Assembly: GCF_021390675.1 (NCBI RefSeq)
Contig: NZ_JAJEJV010000004.1
Span: 1,550,001-1,614,000 of the forward strand
Direction: 5' to 3'
Length of the DNA: 64,000 nt
Source of the DNA: Dyella sp. 2HG41-7
Lineage (GTDB): Bacteria; Pseudomonadota; Gammaproteobacteria; Xanthomonadales; Rhodanobacteraceae
How positions within the stretch are numbered: the first letter of the stretch is position 1; each line of letters opens with the position of its first letter. Below the pieces are notes generated by a model. It worked only from the letters and a program-made list of their open reading frames with translations. It searched no databases and was not told where the DNA came from. Shown here piece after piece: positions 7,756 to 17,782 of the stretch. The position numbers were made by a program, and so were the translations under genes.

Positions 7756-9015
7756 ATGACGACCTCTCGTAGCGACGTATTGATTCTTGGCGGCGGCGTG
7801 ATAGGCCTTTCCTGCGCATGGCATCTGCTCAAAGGCGGAGCCCGCGTGCGGGTACTGGAGCAGGGCACGCCCGGTTGCGGCAGCTCGCACGGCAACTGCG
7901 GCACCATCACCCCGAGCCACGCTGCGCCTCTGACCATGCCGGGCACGCTGGGCGTGGCCTTGCGTTCTGTGCTCCGCGCCGACGCGCCGCTGTACCTCAA
8001 CCCCCGCTTCGACGGGCCGCGCTTTCGTTGGCTCATGGGGTTCGCCCGACATTGCAATTGGTCCGACTTCGAGCGCGCTACCCAGGCGAGGCTGGCGATT
8101 CTGCAGCGGTCGCGGCAGCTATTGACCGAGTTTGTAGGCAACGAAAAACTCGACTGCGAGTTTGAAGAAGCCGGTTTGTTGTACGTCTATCGCAGTGCGG
8201 CGCAAAGGGACGACGACGAGCAGCATCACGCGCAGGTGCTGGATCGTTTGGGCATTGCGGTGCAGCGATTGCGCGGCGACGAAGTCGAAGCGATGGAGCC
8301 GGCGCTCAAGCCAGGCGTGCTGGGTGGCTTGTTTCACCCGGACGATGCGCGTTTGCGCCCCGATCGCTACGTCGCGGAATTGGCGCGGCTGGTGCGCGAA
8401 CAAGGCGGCATGATCGAGACCGGCGCAAAAATCGAACGCTTGGAAACCAACGGGCGACAGATCGTGGGCGTCAGTACGTCTCTGGGCGATTTTACCGGCG
8501 ACCGCGTCGTGCTGGCGCTTGGCGCCTGGTCGCCGCTGCTCGGCAAACAACTGGGCCTGCGTATTCCGATGCAACCGGGCAAAGGCTATTCGCTGACGTA
8601 TACGCGCCCGGCACGCGCGCCGCGCCATGCCATGGTGCTGCGCGAAGCGAAGGTCTGCGTCACCACTTGGGATAGTGGCTTTCGATTGGGCAGCACGATG
8701 GAGTTCTCCGGTTATTCGGAGGGACTCAATCGCGCGCGCGTCGACGCGTTGCGTCGTGGCGCGGCTCAGGGCTTGCACGATCCGGAAGGTCCGCAATTGC
8801 AGGAATCCTGGTGGGGATGGCGCCCAATGAGCGTCGACGAAGTGCCGATCATCGGGTCGAGCACGCGTTGGTCCAATCTGCATCTGGCCACGGGACACGG
8901 CATGCTCGGCGTCAGCATGTCGACAGCGACGGGCGAATTGGTCGCCGCACAAATCCAAGGCAACACGCCTGTTATCGATCCGACCCCTTACGCACCAGCG
9001 CGCTTTCATCTGTAG
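7756..9015 (+). CDS. FAD-dependent D-amino-acid dehydrogenase-like oxidoreductase
   Basis: A 419-residue flavoprotein of the DAO family. The N-terminal FAD-binding Rossmann motif is seen as ILGGGVIGLSCAWHL, and the C-terminal flavin contact as GHGMLGVSMSTATGEL. Overall it resembles DadA and the D-hydroxyproline dehydrogenases, which oxidise D-amino acids and pass electrons to the respiratory chain. The exact substrate cannot be read. I took the ATG at 7756 because the Rossmann motif follows within eight residues; the open frame extends upstream but that part overlaps the divergent gene. It is followed by gor after 21 bp, so the two may share a transcript. Confidence 0.85.
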   Translation: MTTSRSDVLILGGGVIGLSCAWHLLKGGARVRVLEQGTPGCGSSHGNCGTITPSHAAPLTMPGTLGVALRSVLRADAPLYLNPRFDGPRFRWLMGFARHCNWSDFERATQARLAILQRSRQLLTEFVGNEKLDCEFEEAGLLYVYRSAAQRDDDEQHHAQVLDRLGIAVQRLRGDEVEAMEPALKPGVLGGLFHPDDARLRPDRYVAELARLVREQGGMIETGAKIERLETNGRQIVGVSTSLGDFTGDRVVLALGAWSPLLGKQLGLRIPMQPGKGYSLTYTRPARAPRHAMVLREAKVCVTTWDSGFRLGSTMEFSGYSEGLNRARVDALRRGAAQGLHDPEGPQLQESWWGWRPMSVDEVPIIGSSTRWSNLHLATGHGMLGVSMSTATGELVAAQIQGNTPVIDPTPYAPARFHL

Positions 9016-9036
9016 CGCGTCACATCAGGAGCACGC

Positions 9037-10383
9037 ATGAGCGAACGTTTCGATCTGATCGTTCTGGGAGCAGGTTCTGGCGGATTGAGCGTCGCGCAGC
9101 ATGCGGCGCGATTGGGCGCGAGCGTTGCGTTGTTCGATCCGGATGCACTCGGCGGCACCTGCGTGAATCGCGGTTGCGTGCCGAAGAAGGCGATGTGGTA
9201 TGCGGCGCAAATCGCCGACATGCATCGCCTCGGTGCGGAAATCGGTTTCAGTGCAACGCCGATGCAGTTGGATTGGGCGCGCTTTCGCGCTTTGCGCGAT
9301 CGGTATATCGCCGGCATTCGTTCGCGTTATGCGACGCGCCTGGATACGGCGGGTATTCATGTAGTGACGGAAGCAGCGCGTCTGACCTCCAACGACTCCG
9401 TTGTCACAGCCAACGGGTTTCAGGCCAGCGCTGCGCACATGGTGATAGCGACTGGTTCGCGTCCGCGCCGACTCGCTATTCCAGGCGTCGAACTGGGCAT
9501 CGTGTCGGACGATATTTTTGCGCTCGATGCGCCGCCGCGACGCGTCGCGGTGGTTGGCGGCGGATACGTGGCGGTGGAATTCGCAGGCGTGTTGAACGGT
9601 CTGGGCTGCGAGGTCGATTTGCTGGTGCGCGGAAATCTATTGGCGGATTTCGATCGCGAACTCGTCGAAGCACTGGCGACGCACATGCATGCGCACGGCA
9701 TTCGTATCGTACGCGACATTCATATCCGAGCAGCGCACGGCGAACCCGGACAGATCACACTGGAAACAACGGATGGTGCTCAGCACGGCCTTTACGACAC
9801 CGTGTTGTGGGCGGTGGGGCGCGCGCCAAACAGCGAAGGTTTTGGCCTCGAAGTCCTCGGCGTGGAGCGCGACGAACAGGGACATGTGCGGGTGGATGCG
9901 TTTCAGAACACCAACGTGCCCGGCCTCTACGCCGTCGGCGATGTCACGGATCGGCGCGCACTGACGCCGGTGGCTGTTGCAGCCGGGCGTGCCTTGGTCG
10001 ATCGGTTGATCGGCGGCCATGCCGATGCAAGATTCGACGATAGCGCCATACCCAGCGTGGTTTTTTCCGAACCGCCGTTGGGCACGGTGGGCCTTACCGA
10101 ACAGCAAGCGCGGGCGCGTTACGGCAGCGCGGTGAGCGTGCACAGCGGTCGCTACACACCTTTGCTTTGGATGGTGGCAGGACGTTCGGAACAGAGCGTC
10201 GTGAAGCTGGTATGTGTGGGCGACGACCGCCGCGTCGTCGGCATCCACGTGCTGGGGCCGGGTAGCGACGAATTGCTGCAAGGTTTTGCGGTGGCGCTGC
10301 AAAAAGGACTTTATTGGCGCGATCTGAAAGCGGCTATCGCGATTCATCCCACGGCCGCCGAGGAATTGCTGTTGCTGCATTGA
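9037..10383 (+). CDS. gor: Glutathione-disulfide reductase
   Basis: A 448-residue class I pyridine nucleotide-disulfide oxidoreductase that reduces GSSG with NADPH in the cytoplasm. The FAD motif GAGSGGLSVAQHAA opens the protein; the redox-active pair is GGTCVNRGCVPKK; the NADPH Rossmann fold is GGGYVAVEFAGVLNGLG; a second FAD contact is TNVPGLYAVGDVT; the proton-donor His is in AIHPTAAEE at the C-terminus. Length and motif order match glutathione reductase rather than lipoamide dehydrogenase or mercuric reductase. A start-proximal AGGAG lies before the ATG. Together with ohr and the OsmC protein in this window it contributes to thiol and peroxide defence. Confidence 0.93.
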   Translation: MSERFDLIVLGAGSGGLSVAQHAARLGASVALFDPDALGGTCVNRGCVPKKAMWYAAQIADMHRLGAEIGFSATPMQLDWARFRALRDRYIAGIRSRYATRLDTAGIHVVTEAARLTSNDSVVTANGFQASAAHMVIATGSRPRRLAIPGVELGIVSDDIFALDAPPRRVAVVGGGYVAVEFAGVLNGLGCEVDLLVRGNLLADFDRELVEALATHMHAHGIRIVRDIHIRAAHGEPGQITLETTDGAQHGLYDTVLWAVGRAPNSEGFGLEVLGVERDEQGHVRVDAFQNTNVPGLYAVGDVTDRRALTPVAVAAGRALVDRLIGGHADARFDDSAIPSVVFSEPPLGTVGLTEQQARARYGSAVSVHSGRYTPLLWMVAGRSEQSVVKLVCVGDDRRVVGIHVLGPGSDELLQGFAVALQKGLYWRDLKAAIAIHPTAAEELLLLH

Positions 10384-10407
10384 ACGCGAACGGGTCAAAC
10401 TCCGTGG

Positions 10408-11187
10408 ATGGAGACCTTTACGCTTACCCGCGGCTACGCGCCGTTGCTGATCAGTTTGCCGCATGACGGCACCTACATCCCCGACGAATTGGCCGCGCGG
10501 CTGCATCCGCAAGCGCGCCGTGCGCCCGATACCGATTGGCACGTTGCGCGCCTGTACGAATCGTTGGCCGATGAACTGGGCGCCAGCGTGATCAAGCCGG
10601 TCGCATCGCGTTATGTCATCGACCTCAATCGTCCTGCCGACGGTCACGCCTTGTATCCGGGGCGACGCGAAACAGGGCTTGCACCTACCATCGGATTCGA
10701 TGGCGAGCCGCTCTATTTGGAAGGACAAGAGCCAACGGCGGAGGAAATCCGTCAGCGCATCGAGACCTGGTGGCGGCCTTATCACCAGGCGCTGGCAGGG
10801 GAGTTAGCTCGCCTCAAGGATGAATTTGGATCCGTCGTGTTGTGGGATGGCCACTCGATCCGTAGTCGGGTGCCGATGCTTTTCGAAGGTCGGTTGCCGG
10901 ATTTCAATCTGGGCACCGCCGATGGCGAGAGCTGCAGCGCGGACCTCCAATGGGACCTCACTAGCGTGATGGAAGCCCAGGAGCGTTACGATTTTGTCGT
11001 CAACGGACGTTTCAAGGGCGGCTACATCACCCGGCATTACGGACAGCCCGCGGAACGCATCCAGGCGGTACAGCTTGAGCTGGCGCAGTGTCAGTACATG
11101 GATGAAGAGAGCTTCGCGTGGGACGGCGACAAAGCGCAGATGGTGCAGCACACCATTCGTGAGTTATTGCGGCATTGTCTAGCCTGA
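10408..11187 (+). CDS. hutG: N-formylglutamate amidohydrolase (HutG-type)
   Basis: A 259-residue zinc hydrolase of the FGase family. Metal-binding and catalytic segments visible are ISLPHDGTYIPDEL, TDWHVARLY, RYVIDLNRP and LWDGHSIRSRVP, in the family's usual order and length (about 260). HutG hydrolyses N-formyl-L-glutamate to glutamate and formate at the end of histidine degradation. No other hut genes lie nearby, so histidine use is inferred only from the family. It starts 24 bp after gor. Confidence 0.85.
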   Translation: METFTLTRGYAPLLISLPHDGTYIPDELAARLHPQARRAPDTDWHVARLYESLADELGASVIKPVASRYVIDLNRPADGHALYPGRRETGLAPTIGFDGEPLYLEGQEPTAEEIRQRIETWWRPYHQALAGELARLKDEFGSVVLWDGHSIRSRVPMLFEGRLPDFNLGTADGESCSADLQWDLTSVMEAQERYDFVVNGRFKGGYITRHYGQPAERIQAVQLELAQCQYMDEESFAWDGDKAQMVQHTIRELLRHCLA

Positions 11188-11365
11188 CTGTAGGGGAAGC
11201 CGACCCCAAGCGTCGGATGATGCCCTTATTTAATTCGCTACCGATTTTCTGAACCTCGTTCAGTTCCGGTATGCCGAGAAAGTTGCATTGTTAAGCCGTC
11301 ACGCCGCCCGCGATTGCCGGGTTCCGGCCGGGTCCGTGGCGACCAAAATCTCGAGGCTCATGATC

Positions 11366-11614
11366 ATGATGCGTAAACTTGCGATCGCTTCTCTGCTCGT
11401 GGCGGGTGTCGCCCTCTCCGGTTCCGTGCTGGCTCAAGACCAGTCGTCGGCTGCCCCGGCCGCAGCGTCGAGCTCCGCTTCGACCACCACCAAGCACGCC
11501 GCTCACCACAAGTCGAGCAGCAGCCACAAGTCGCACAAGTCGAAGAAGGCGAGCAGCGAATCGGGTTCCAGCGACAGCAGCGCTCCGGCCTCCAGCAGCA
11601 CCGCTGGCAAGTAA
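11366..11614 (+). CDS. Small secreted Ser/Ala/Lys/His-rich protein
   Basis: An 82-residue protein with a signal peptide (MMRKLAIASLLVAGVALSGSVLA, cleaved before QDQ) and a mature part of low complexity: serine, alanine, then histidine/lysine clusters (HKSHKSKK), then serine-rich to the end. It is unrecognised, and such composition suggests a disordered periplasmic protein, possibly binding anions or nucleic acid. ATGs at 11360, 11366 and 11369 are in frame; 11366 has the best spacing from CGAGG. The 178-bp region upstream contains a small hairpin (CTGAAC/GTTCAG near 11250) and probably the promoter. A strong terminator follows, so it is likely a single-gene transcript. Confidence 0.7.
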   Translation: MMRKLAIASLLVAGVALSGSVLAQDQSSAAPAAASSSASTTTKHAAHHKSSSSHKSHKSKKASSESGSSDSSAPASSSTAGK

Positions 11615-11641
11615 TCGTTACAGCTCCAATCAGTAGGCACG

Positions 11642-11674
11642 AAACCCGGTGGGCTCCGCCCTCCGGGTTTTTTT
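11642..11674 (+). terminator. Intrinsic terminator
   Basis: A GC-rich inverted repeat (AAACCCGG ... CCGGGTTT with inner GGC/GCC pairs) followed by a run of T, 28 bp after the small secreted protein gene and just before the convergent ridA stop. Confidence 0.85.
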
Positions 11675-11677
11675 ATG

Positions 11678-12106
11678 TCAGTTCGTCGCTGGTGGCAGGG
11701 CGGCGATGCATTTGAGCTCGATCGCGATGGGTGTCGGCAGCGATGTGATGCCGAGCGTGGTGCGGCATGCATCCACGCCTTTGAAGTAATCGGCGTAAAG
11801 GCGGTTGTAGGTCGGGAAGTCGTGCGACATGTCGGTCAGGAACACGGTGACATCGACCAGATCTTCCCAGCGCGCGCCACTCGCTTCGAGCACAGCGCGC
11901 ACGTTGGCGAATACTTGTCGGCACTGTTGCTCGATGTCGTAGCTCATCAAGCGGCCTTCGACGTCGTAGACATTGCCGGGAATGCGATTCGTATGCGGTT
12001 CGCGCGGACCCACGCCGGACAGGAACAACAAGTTGCCGACCCGTCGTGCGTGCGGATACGCGCCGACCGGAGCCGGCGCCGTCTGCGTGCGAACCACGTC
12101 GCTCAT
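11678..12106 (-). CDS. RidA-family deaminase, probable 2-aminomuconate deaminase
   Basis: A 142-residue YjgF/YER057c/UK114 protein. The family fold is marked by GNLLFLSGVGP, QQCRQVFANVRAVLEASG and VTVFLTDMSHDF. Length and these segments resemble the aminomuconate deaminases of the nitrobenzoate and kynurenine pathways more than general RidA (about 128 residues). Those enzymes convert 2-aminomuconate to 4-oxalocrotonate. Context supports this: it ends a minus-strand run with a muconic-semialdehyde-type dehydrogenase, and KynU and ACMSD genes are elsewhere in the window. Its ATG overlaps the carbonic anhydrase stop (ATGA). A generic enamine deaminase remains possible. Confidence 0.75.
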   Translation of the reverse strand: MSDVVRTQTAPAPVGAYPHARRVGNLLFLSGVGPREPHTNRIPGNVYDVEGRLMSYDIEQQCRQVFANVRAVLEASGARWEDLVDVTVFLTDMSHDFPTYNRLYADYFKGVDACRTTLGITSLPTPIAIELKCIAALPPATN

Positions 12107-12771
12107 CGCAATTCTCCCGCGCGGCGCATCAGCAACTGCAAGGCTCCCTCGTAGTTGGGGCGCAGCGATTCGCGGGAAGAAACATGCATGCCCAGATCGT
12201 GCATATGACCGTTGGAAAGGCTGTAACACCACGCATGCACGGAAAGACCCTGGCCGCGTTCCCACGCATCCATCACGACGGTGGTCTGGCAAACATTCAT
12301 CACCTGCTCGATGGCGTTGAGTTCGCACAGGCGCGTGTTGCGAAGAGGCATCGAGCTCAGCGACGCGAGCGTGTCGTTATGCTTGTGCGCCACGTCGCCG
12401 ACATGACGCAGCCAATTGTCGACCAGGCCCAGTCGGCGTTCGTCCAGCACAGCTTGCACGCCGCCGCAACCGTAGTGCCCGACCACGATGATGTGCTCGA
12501 CCTTCAGCACGTCCACCGCGAACTGAATGGCGCTCAGGCAATTCAGGTCGGTATGCGACACCACATTGGCGACATTGCGTTGCACGAAGATTTCGCCCGG
12601 CGGCAAATCCACGATTTGCGTAGCGGGAACGCGCGAATCGGAACAACCGATCCACAAATACTTCGGCGATTGCTGCGTGGCGAGCCGCTCGAAAAATTTC
12701 GGATCGGCTTGCGTCATGCTGGCGGACCAGCGGCGGTTGCTGTCGATCAGGTCTTGCAGTGGGCTGCTCAA
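12103..12771 (-). CDS. can: Beta-class carbonic anhydrase
   Basis: A 222-residue zinc enzyme that interconverts CO2 and bicarbonate in the cytoplasm. Zinc ligands and catalytic dyad are seen in IGCSDSRVPATQ and GHYGCGGVQ. I chose the TTG at 12771, preceded by GAGGAA at suitable distance, because no ATG gives a family-length protein; the longer open frame upstream overlaps the dehydrogenase gene. It begins 10 bp after that gene and overlaps ridA by 4 bp, so it belongs to the same operon. In that setting it may handle CO2 released in the ACMSD step or simply supply bicarbonate. Confidence 0.92.
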   Translation of the reverse strand: MSSPLQDLIDSNRRWSASMTQADPKFFERLATQQSPKYLWIGCSDSRVPATQIVDLPPGEIFVQRNVANVVSHTDLNCLSAIQFAVDVLKVEHIIVVGHYGCGGVQAVLDERRLGLVDNWLRHVGDVAHKHNDTLASLSSMPLRNTRLCELNAIEQVMNVCQTTVVMDAWERGQGLSVHAWCYSLSNGHMHDLGMHVSSRESLRPNYEGALQLLMRRAGELR

Positions 12772-12781
12772 GGCACGTTCC

Positions 12782-14233
12782 TCAATAACGAATACAAATA
12801 TTGCGTGGCTCGGTGAAGAAGCGCAGCGCTTCGCCGCCGCCCTCCCGGCCGATGCCGGATTGTTTGCTGCCGCCGAACGGCGTGCGCAGATCGCGCAGCA
12901 GCCAGCAGTTGATCCAGACGATGCCGAATTCCAAGTGCGCACCCATGCGATGCGCGCGCGATAGATCGCGCGTCCACAGCGATGCGGCGAGACCGTAGCC
13001 GGTACCGTTGGCCAGGGCGATCGCTTCCGCTTCGTCGTCGAACGGAATCAGCGTAACGACAGGGCCGAAAATTTCCTGCTGATTAGTTTGCGTGTCATTC
13101 GACAAGCTTTCGACGACCGTGGGCGCGATAAACCAGCCGTCCGTGCATCGTCCGTTGAGTTTCACGGCATCGCCGCCGCAAAGAATTTGTCCACCTTCTT
13201 CGCGTGCTTGTGCGATGCAGCGCATCACTTTGTCGAAATGTTCGCTCGACACCATCGCGCCGAGGTCGCTCGATGCGTCTTGCGGATCGCCAACGCGCAA
13301 CGCTTTCACCTTTGCCAGATAGCGCTCGCGAAACTGGTCGTAGATGGATCGTTGTACCAGCAGACGCGATCCGCAAAGACAGATCTCGCCTTGATTGGCG
13401 AAGCCCGAGCGGACGATGGTGTCCAGATGTTCGTCGGTGAGTTCGGCATCGGCGAACACGATGGCGGGATTTTTACCGCCGAGTTCAAGCGACAGCTTTT
13501 TAAATTGCGGTGCAGCCGTCGCGGCGATGCTCGCGCCTGTACGTGTGCTGCCGGTAAAGGAGACGGCTTTGATGGCGGGGTGCTCGACGATCGCTTGACC
13601 GGTCCCGGCGCCACGCCCTTGCACGATATTCAACACGCCGGGTGGAAAGCCTGCCTCGATACTCAATGCACCGAGCAACGCAGCCGTACACGGTGTGACT
13701 TCAGATGGTTTGGCGATCACCGCATTGCCGCTGGCAAGCGCGGGCGCGATCTTCCATGTGAACAAATACAGCGGAAGATTCCACGGGCTGATGCAGCCGA
13801 CAACGCCCAACGGCCGGCGCAGCGTGTAGTTGATCGCCCCGGTTTCCATCGCGTGCGATTCGCTTTCCCAACCGACCACCGCCGAAGCAAAAAAACGGAG
13901 ATTGGAAACGGCGCGCGGAATATCCAGGCGCTTGGCGAGCGCAACCGGTTTGCCGCTGTCGCGCGATTCAAGCTCCGCGAATTCATCGAGTCGCGCTTCG
14001 ATCAAATCGGCGAGACGATGCAGAAGTCGTGCGCGTTCTTCGACAGGCGTGGCAGCCCAGCCGGGTGCGGCTTTTTGCGCAGCATGGACGGCGGCATCGA
14101 CATCCGCCGCGCTCGAATCAGGACACTGTGCGAAAACTGCGCCGGTTGCCGGCTCGTGGACGTCGAGCCAGCGATCGTCCAAAGGCGCCTGCAGGCGACC
14201 GTCAATCAGATTGGCGAGGCGTGTGCTTGGCAT
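12782..14233 (-). CDS. Aldehyde dehydrogenase, 2-aminomuconate/2-hydroxymuconate semialdehyde type
   Basis: A 483-residue NAD-dependent aldehyde dehydrogenase. Visible: the Asn site in CISPWNLPLYLFTWK, cofactor lysine in AKPSEVTP, FTGSTRTG, catalytic Glu in LELGGKNPAI, catalytic Cys in NQGEICLCGSR, and EIFGPVV. The segment QGEICLCGSRLLV and the length match the muconic semialdehyde dehydrogenases (AmnC/XylG-like), which convert 2-aminomuconate semialdehyde to 2-aminomuconate. The start at 14233 (MPSTRLANLIDG) is preceded by AAGG. It lies between the SDR (71-bp gap) and carbonic anhydrase (10-bp gap), with the RidA-type deaminase two genes on. Confidence 0.85.
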   Translation of the reverse strand: MPSTRLANLIDGRLQAPLDDRWLDVHEPATGAVFAQCPDSSAADVDAAVHAAQKAAPGWAATPVEERARLLHRLADLIEARLDEFAELESRDSGKPVALAKRLDIPRAVSNLRFFASAVVGWESESHAMETGAINYTLRRPLGVVGCISPWNLPLYLFTWKIAPALASGNAVIAKPSEVTPCTAALLGALSIEAGFPPGVLNIVQGRGAGTGQAIVEHPAIKAVSFTGSTRTGASIAATAAPQFKKLSLELGGKNPAIVFADAELTDEHLDTIVRSGFANQGEICLCGSRLLVQRSIYDQFRERYLAKVKALRVGDPQDASSDLGAMVSSEHFDKVMRCIAQAREEGGQILCGGDAVKLNGRCTDGWFIAPTVVESLSNDTQTNQQEIFGPVVTLIPFDDEAEAIALANGTGYGLAASLWTRDLSRAHRMGAHLEFGIVWINCWLLRDLRTPFGGSKQSGIGREGGGEALRFFTEPRNICIRY

Positions 14234-14304
14234 CCTTGCAAGCTTAGAACGTGAGCGCCCGAATTGCACCGGACGCTTCCGTATGCGCGCACCGCCGCGC
14301 ATTG

Positions 14305-15096
14305 TCAGCTTAGTGCTTTGGTGCGTCCGCCATCCACGGCAATACTCACGCCATTGACGTACGCCGCTGCGGGCGTACAGAGAAAGGCGATGACCGAGGC
14401 GATTTCGCCGGGCTCGCCAAAGCGACGCGCAGGCACGGCCGCCGCCATTTCCTTGGCCAGTTCCTGTTCGCTACGTCCGCTTTTTTGCGCTTGCGCCGCG
14501 AGCAAGCCGTCCAGTCGGGCGGTGCGGGTATAGCCAGGCAACACGTTGTTGACGGTGATGCCGTCCGCGGCCAATTCGCCAGCCAGCGTCTTGGCCCAGG
14601 CGGCCATCGCGGCGCGCACAGTGTTGGACACGCCAAGGCCCGGGATGGGCTCTTTCACCGATGTCGAAATGACATTGACGATGCGGCCGTAACCGCTATC
14701 GCGCATGCCTGTTAGCACGATTTGCAGCAGCGTCTGACCCGCCAGTACGTGCTGGCGAAACGTGCTCTCGAACGCGCTCGGCTCGGCGGTATGAACGGGG
14801 CCGCCCGGCGGTCCGCCGGTGTTGTTGATCAGGATGTGCACGGGATTTTCTTCGACCACACTGGAAGCCGCATCACGCAGCGCATCCGAATCTTGCATAT
14901 CGACACTGCGCCAACCATGGCGCTGCGCGGCGTGCGTGCGCGGCAGGCTGTCGGCGAGCGCGGCGAGGCGATCGGCGGAACGCGCCAACAAGGTCACGTC
15001 GGCGCCGAGTTCGGCCAGCTCGATGGCTGTTGCGCGACCGATGCCTTGCGACGCGCCACACACCAGCGCGTGACGTCCACTCAGATTCAAATCCAT
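14305..15096 (-). CDS. Short-chain dehydrogenase/reductase with atypical active site
   Basis: A 263-residue SDR. The nucleotide site VCGASQGIGRAT (12-23) and LINNTGGP (89-96) are intact. The catalytic Ser144 is present, but the usual Tyr-x-x-x-Lys is replaced by Ser157-Asn-Thr-Val-Arg161. The C-terminus (YVNGVSIAVDGG) is typical of SDRs. This SNTxR variant occurs in a subgroup of bacterial SDRs annotated as reductases; whether it is active as an oxidoreductase is unclear. It sits between a small membrane protein gene (12-bp gap) and the semialdehyde dehydrogenase gene, suggesting a part in the same aromatic pathway or an accessory role. Confidence 0.8.
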   Translation of the reverse strand: MDLNLSGRHALVCGASQGIGRATAIELAELGADVTLLARSADRLAALADSLPRTHAAQRHGWRSVDMQDSDALRDAASSVVEENPVHILINNTGGPPGGPVHTAEPSAFESTFRQHVLAGQTLLQIVLTGMRDSGYGRIVNVISTSVKEPIPGLGVSNTVRAAMAAWAKTLAGELAADGITVNNVLPGYTRTARLDGLLAAQAQKSGRSEQELAKEMAAAVPARRFGEPGEIASVIAFLCTPAAAYVNGVSIAVDGGRTKALS

Positions 15097-15108
15097 GTGA
15101 TCTCCCGA

Positions 15109-15441
15109 TTAAGGATGAACGCGGCTATGCCATTGCAAGGCGAGCGCGGCAATCCAGCATGCCCACGCCAGCCATTGACTGTATCGCCACGTGCGCCACA
15201 GACGCGTGATCGCCGCATCGTCAATCGCGGCAATCGCCGGCGAGCGCAGCACATGTTGCATGCGTAGCCACAATTGCGGGCCACGCGCGGCTTGCGCGCT
15301 GCCAGTGTCGACGATCACTTTCCAGTGTTGGGGGTAATCGTCGCGCAGATGCTTGGCGATACGAAACGGCAGCGCCGCATGCGTGATAAAGCAGACGAGA
15401 CCCACTAACAGCAAACCGATGTAGGCCACGACGAGACTCAA
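15109..15441 (-). CDS. Small inner-membrane protein, possibly UspB-like
   Basis: A 110-residue protein with an N-terminal membrane helix (residues 3-23) and a C-terminal one (about 88-104) separated by a basic, Trp-rich region (LWLRMQHVLRSPA, LWRTWRYSQW). This two-helix layout and length resemble universal stress protein B, but the similarity is by eye only. The start is a TTG at 15441 with GGAG 6 nt upstream; it overlaps the upstream lipoprotein stop as TTGA, indicating translational coupling. Function unknown. Confidence 0.55.
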   Translation of the reverse strand: MSLVVAYIGLLLVGLVCFITHAALPFRIAKHLRDDYPQHWKVIVDTGSAQAARGPQLWLRMQHVLRSPAIAAIDDAAITRLWRTWRYSQWLAWACWIAALALQWHSRVHP

Positions 15442-16238
15442 GGACTGCTCCGACTGGCTTTAGTGAGGTCTGCGCGCAACGAGTTGAGCAGGCCGTCGCC
15501 TTGCGGAGCTTTGCCGCAAACGGCCTTGTTCACCGCCGCTGAATAGCTCTTGTCCATCAGCCCTACCCAGACTACGCCATCGGGGCCGTGCTGGATCTTA
15601 TAGCTGCCGCCCACGGTCGTTGCTGCGGGGGTGGTGCTGCTGCTGGTTGAGAACGTGCTGGCAGATTGTTCCCAGTAGGTGTTGCTGTTTTGCTGCTTAT
15701 CGGAGCTGTAGACCACCAGGTAACGCGCCCGCTTGTCGGTCACTTCCACGCTGCCGAACGCGCCACTGTCGCTATTGCTCCAGCCCATGTATTCGCACAG
15801 CTTGACGTCTTGCGAATCGATCGGCTGAAACGCTTCGTCCAACTGCACGATGGTTGGCGCGAACAAGTAGCTGGCGCCCGTGACCGAACGTCCAATGAGT
15901 TCGGATTTCACGCCGATTTTGTAAGGCAGTTTTACATCCGGCGGTAGTACGAAGGCCAGGAAATAACTGCGCGAACCGTTGATCGCCACGACCGGGCTGC
16001 CGACGCCAAGTGGGTATTGCTGCGGACGCCAGGGCAACTGATTCTGGTACGAGAAATCCGCAAACGTCGTACAGCACGGCGTTGCGCCTTGGAGCGCTTT
16101 CTTCGCATCGGCCAGCGTTTTGGGCGGCGGCCCTTGCGACAGCAAGTCGGTCGGCAGCGGAATCGTGGGCAGCTTGACGCTGTGACACGCCGCAAGCGGC
16201 AGAAGAAACAGGAATGTGAGTAGCAGTTTGAGACGCAT
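15438..16238 (-). CDS. MalM-like periplasmic lipoprotein
   Basis: A 266-residue lipoprotein: signal MRLKLLLTFLFLLPLAAC with Cys18 as the lipidation site. Two features suggest the MalM family (maltose-operon periplasmic protein): a PCCTTFADFSY segment near residue 54 and SPVVAINGSRSYFLAFVLP, followed by beta-strands. A serine/threonine-rich stretch interrupts the domain near 200. There are no maltose genes nearby, so no transport role can be claimed. The gene starts 13 bp after asnS and overlaps the next gene by 4 bp. Confidence 0.6.
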   Translation of the reverse strand: MRLKLLLTFLFLLPLAACHSVKLPTIPLPTDLLSQGPPPKTLADAKKALQGATPCCTTFADFSYQNQLPWRPQQYPLGVGSPVVAINGSRSYFLAFVLPPDVKLPYKIGVKSELIGRSVTGASYLFAPTIVQLDEAFQPIDSQDVKLCEYMGWSNSDSGAFGSVEVTDKRARYLVVYSSDKQQNSNTYWEQSASTFSTSSSTTPAATTVGGSYKIQHGPDGVVWVGLMDKSYSAAVNKAVCGKAPQGDGLLNSLRADLTKASRSSP

Positions 16239-16251
16239 AGGCAAAAAGTAT

Positions 16252-17652
<1,401 letters not shown>

Positions 17653-17782
17653 GTATTGAAACTCCTGAGGAATGCGCCCATTTGTTAAGGCACGTGAGGG
17701 CAAGCGGGCATGATAATGTAGCCATTGCCTGCACTGCGACCTTCAAGCCGTGCATAAGTGCCCAAATAGAAACGCTGTCGAT

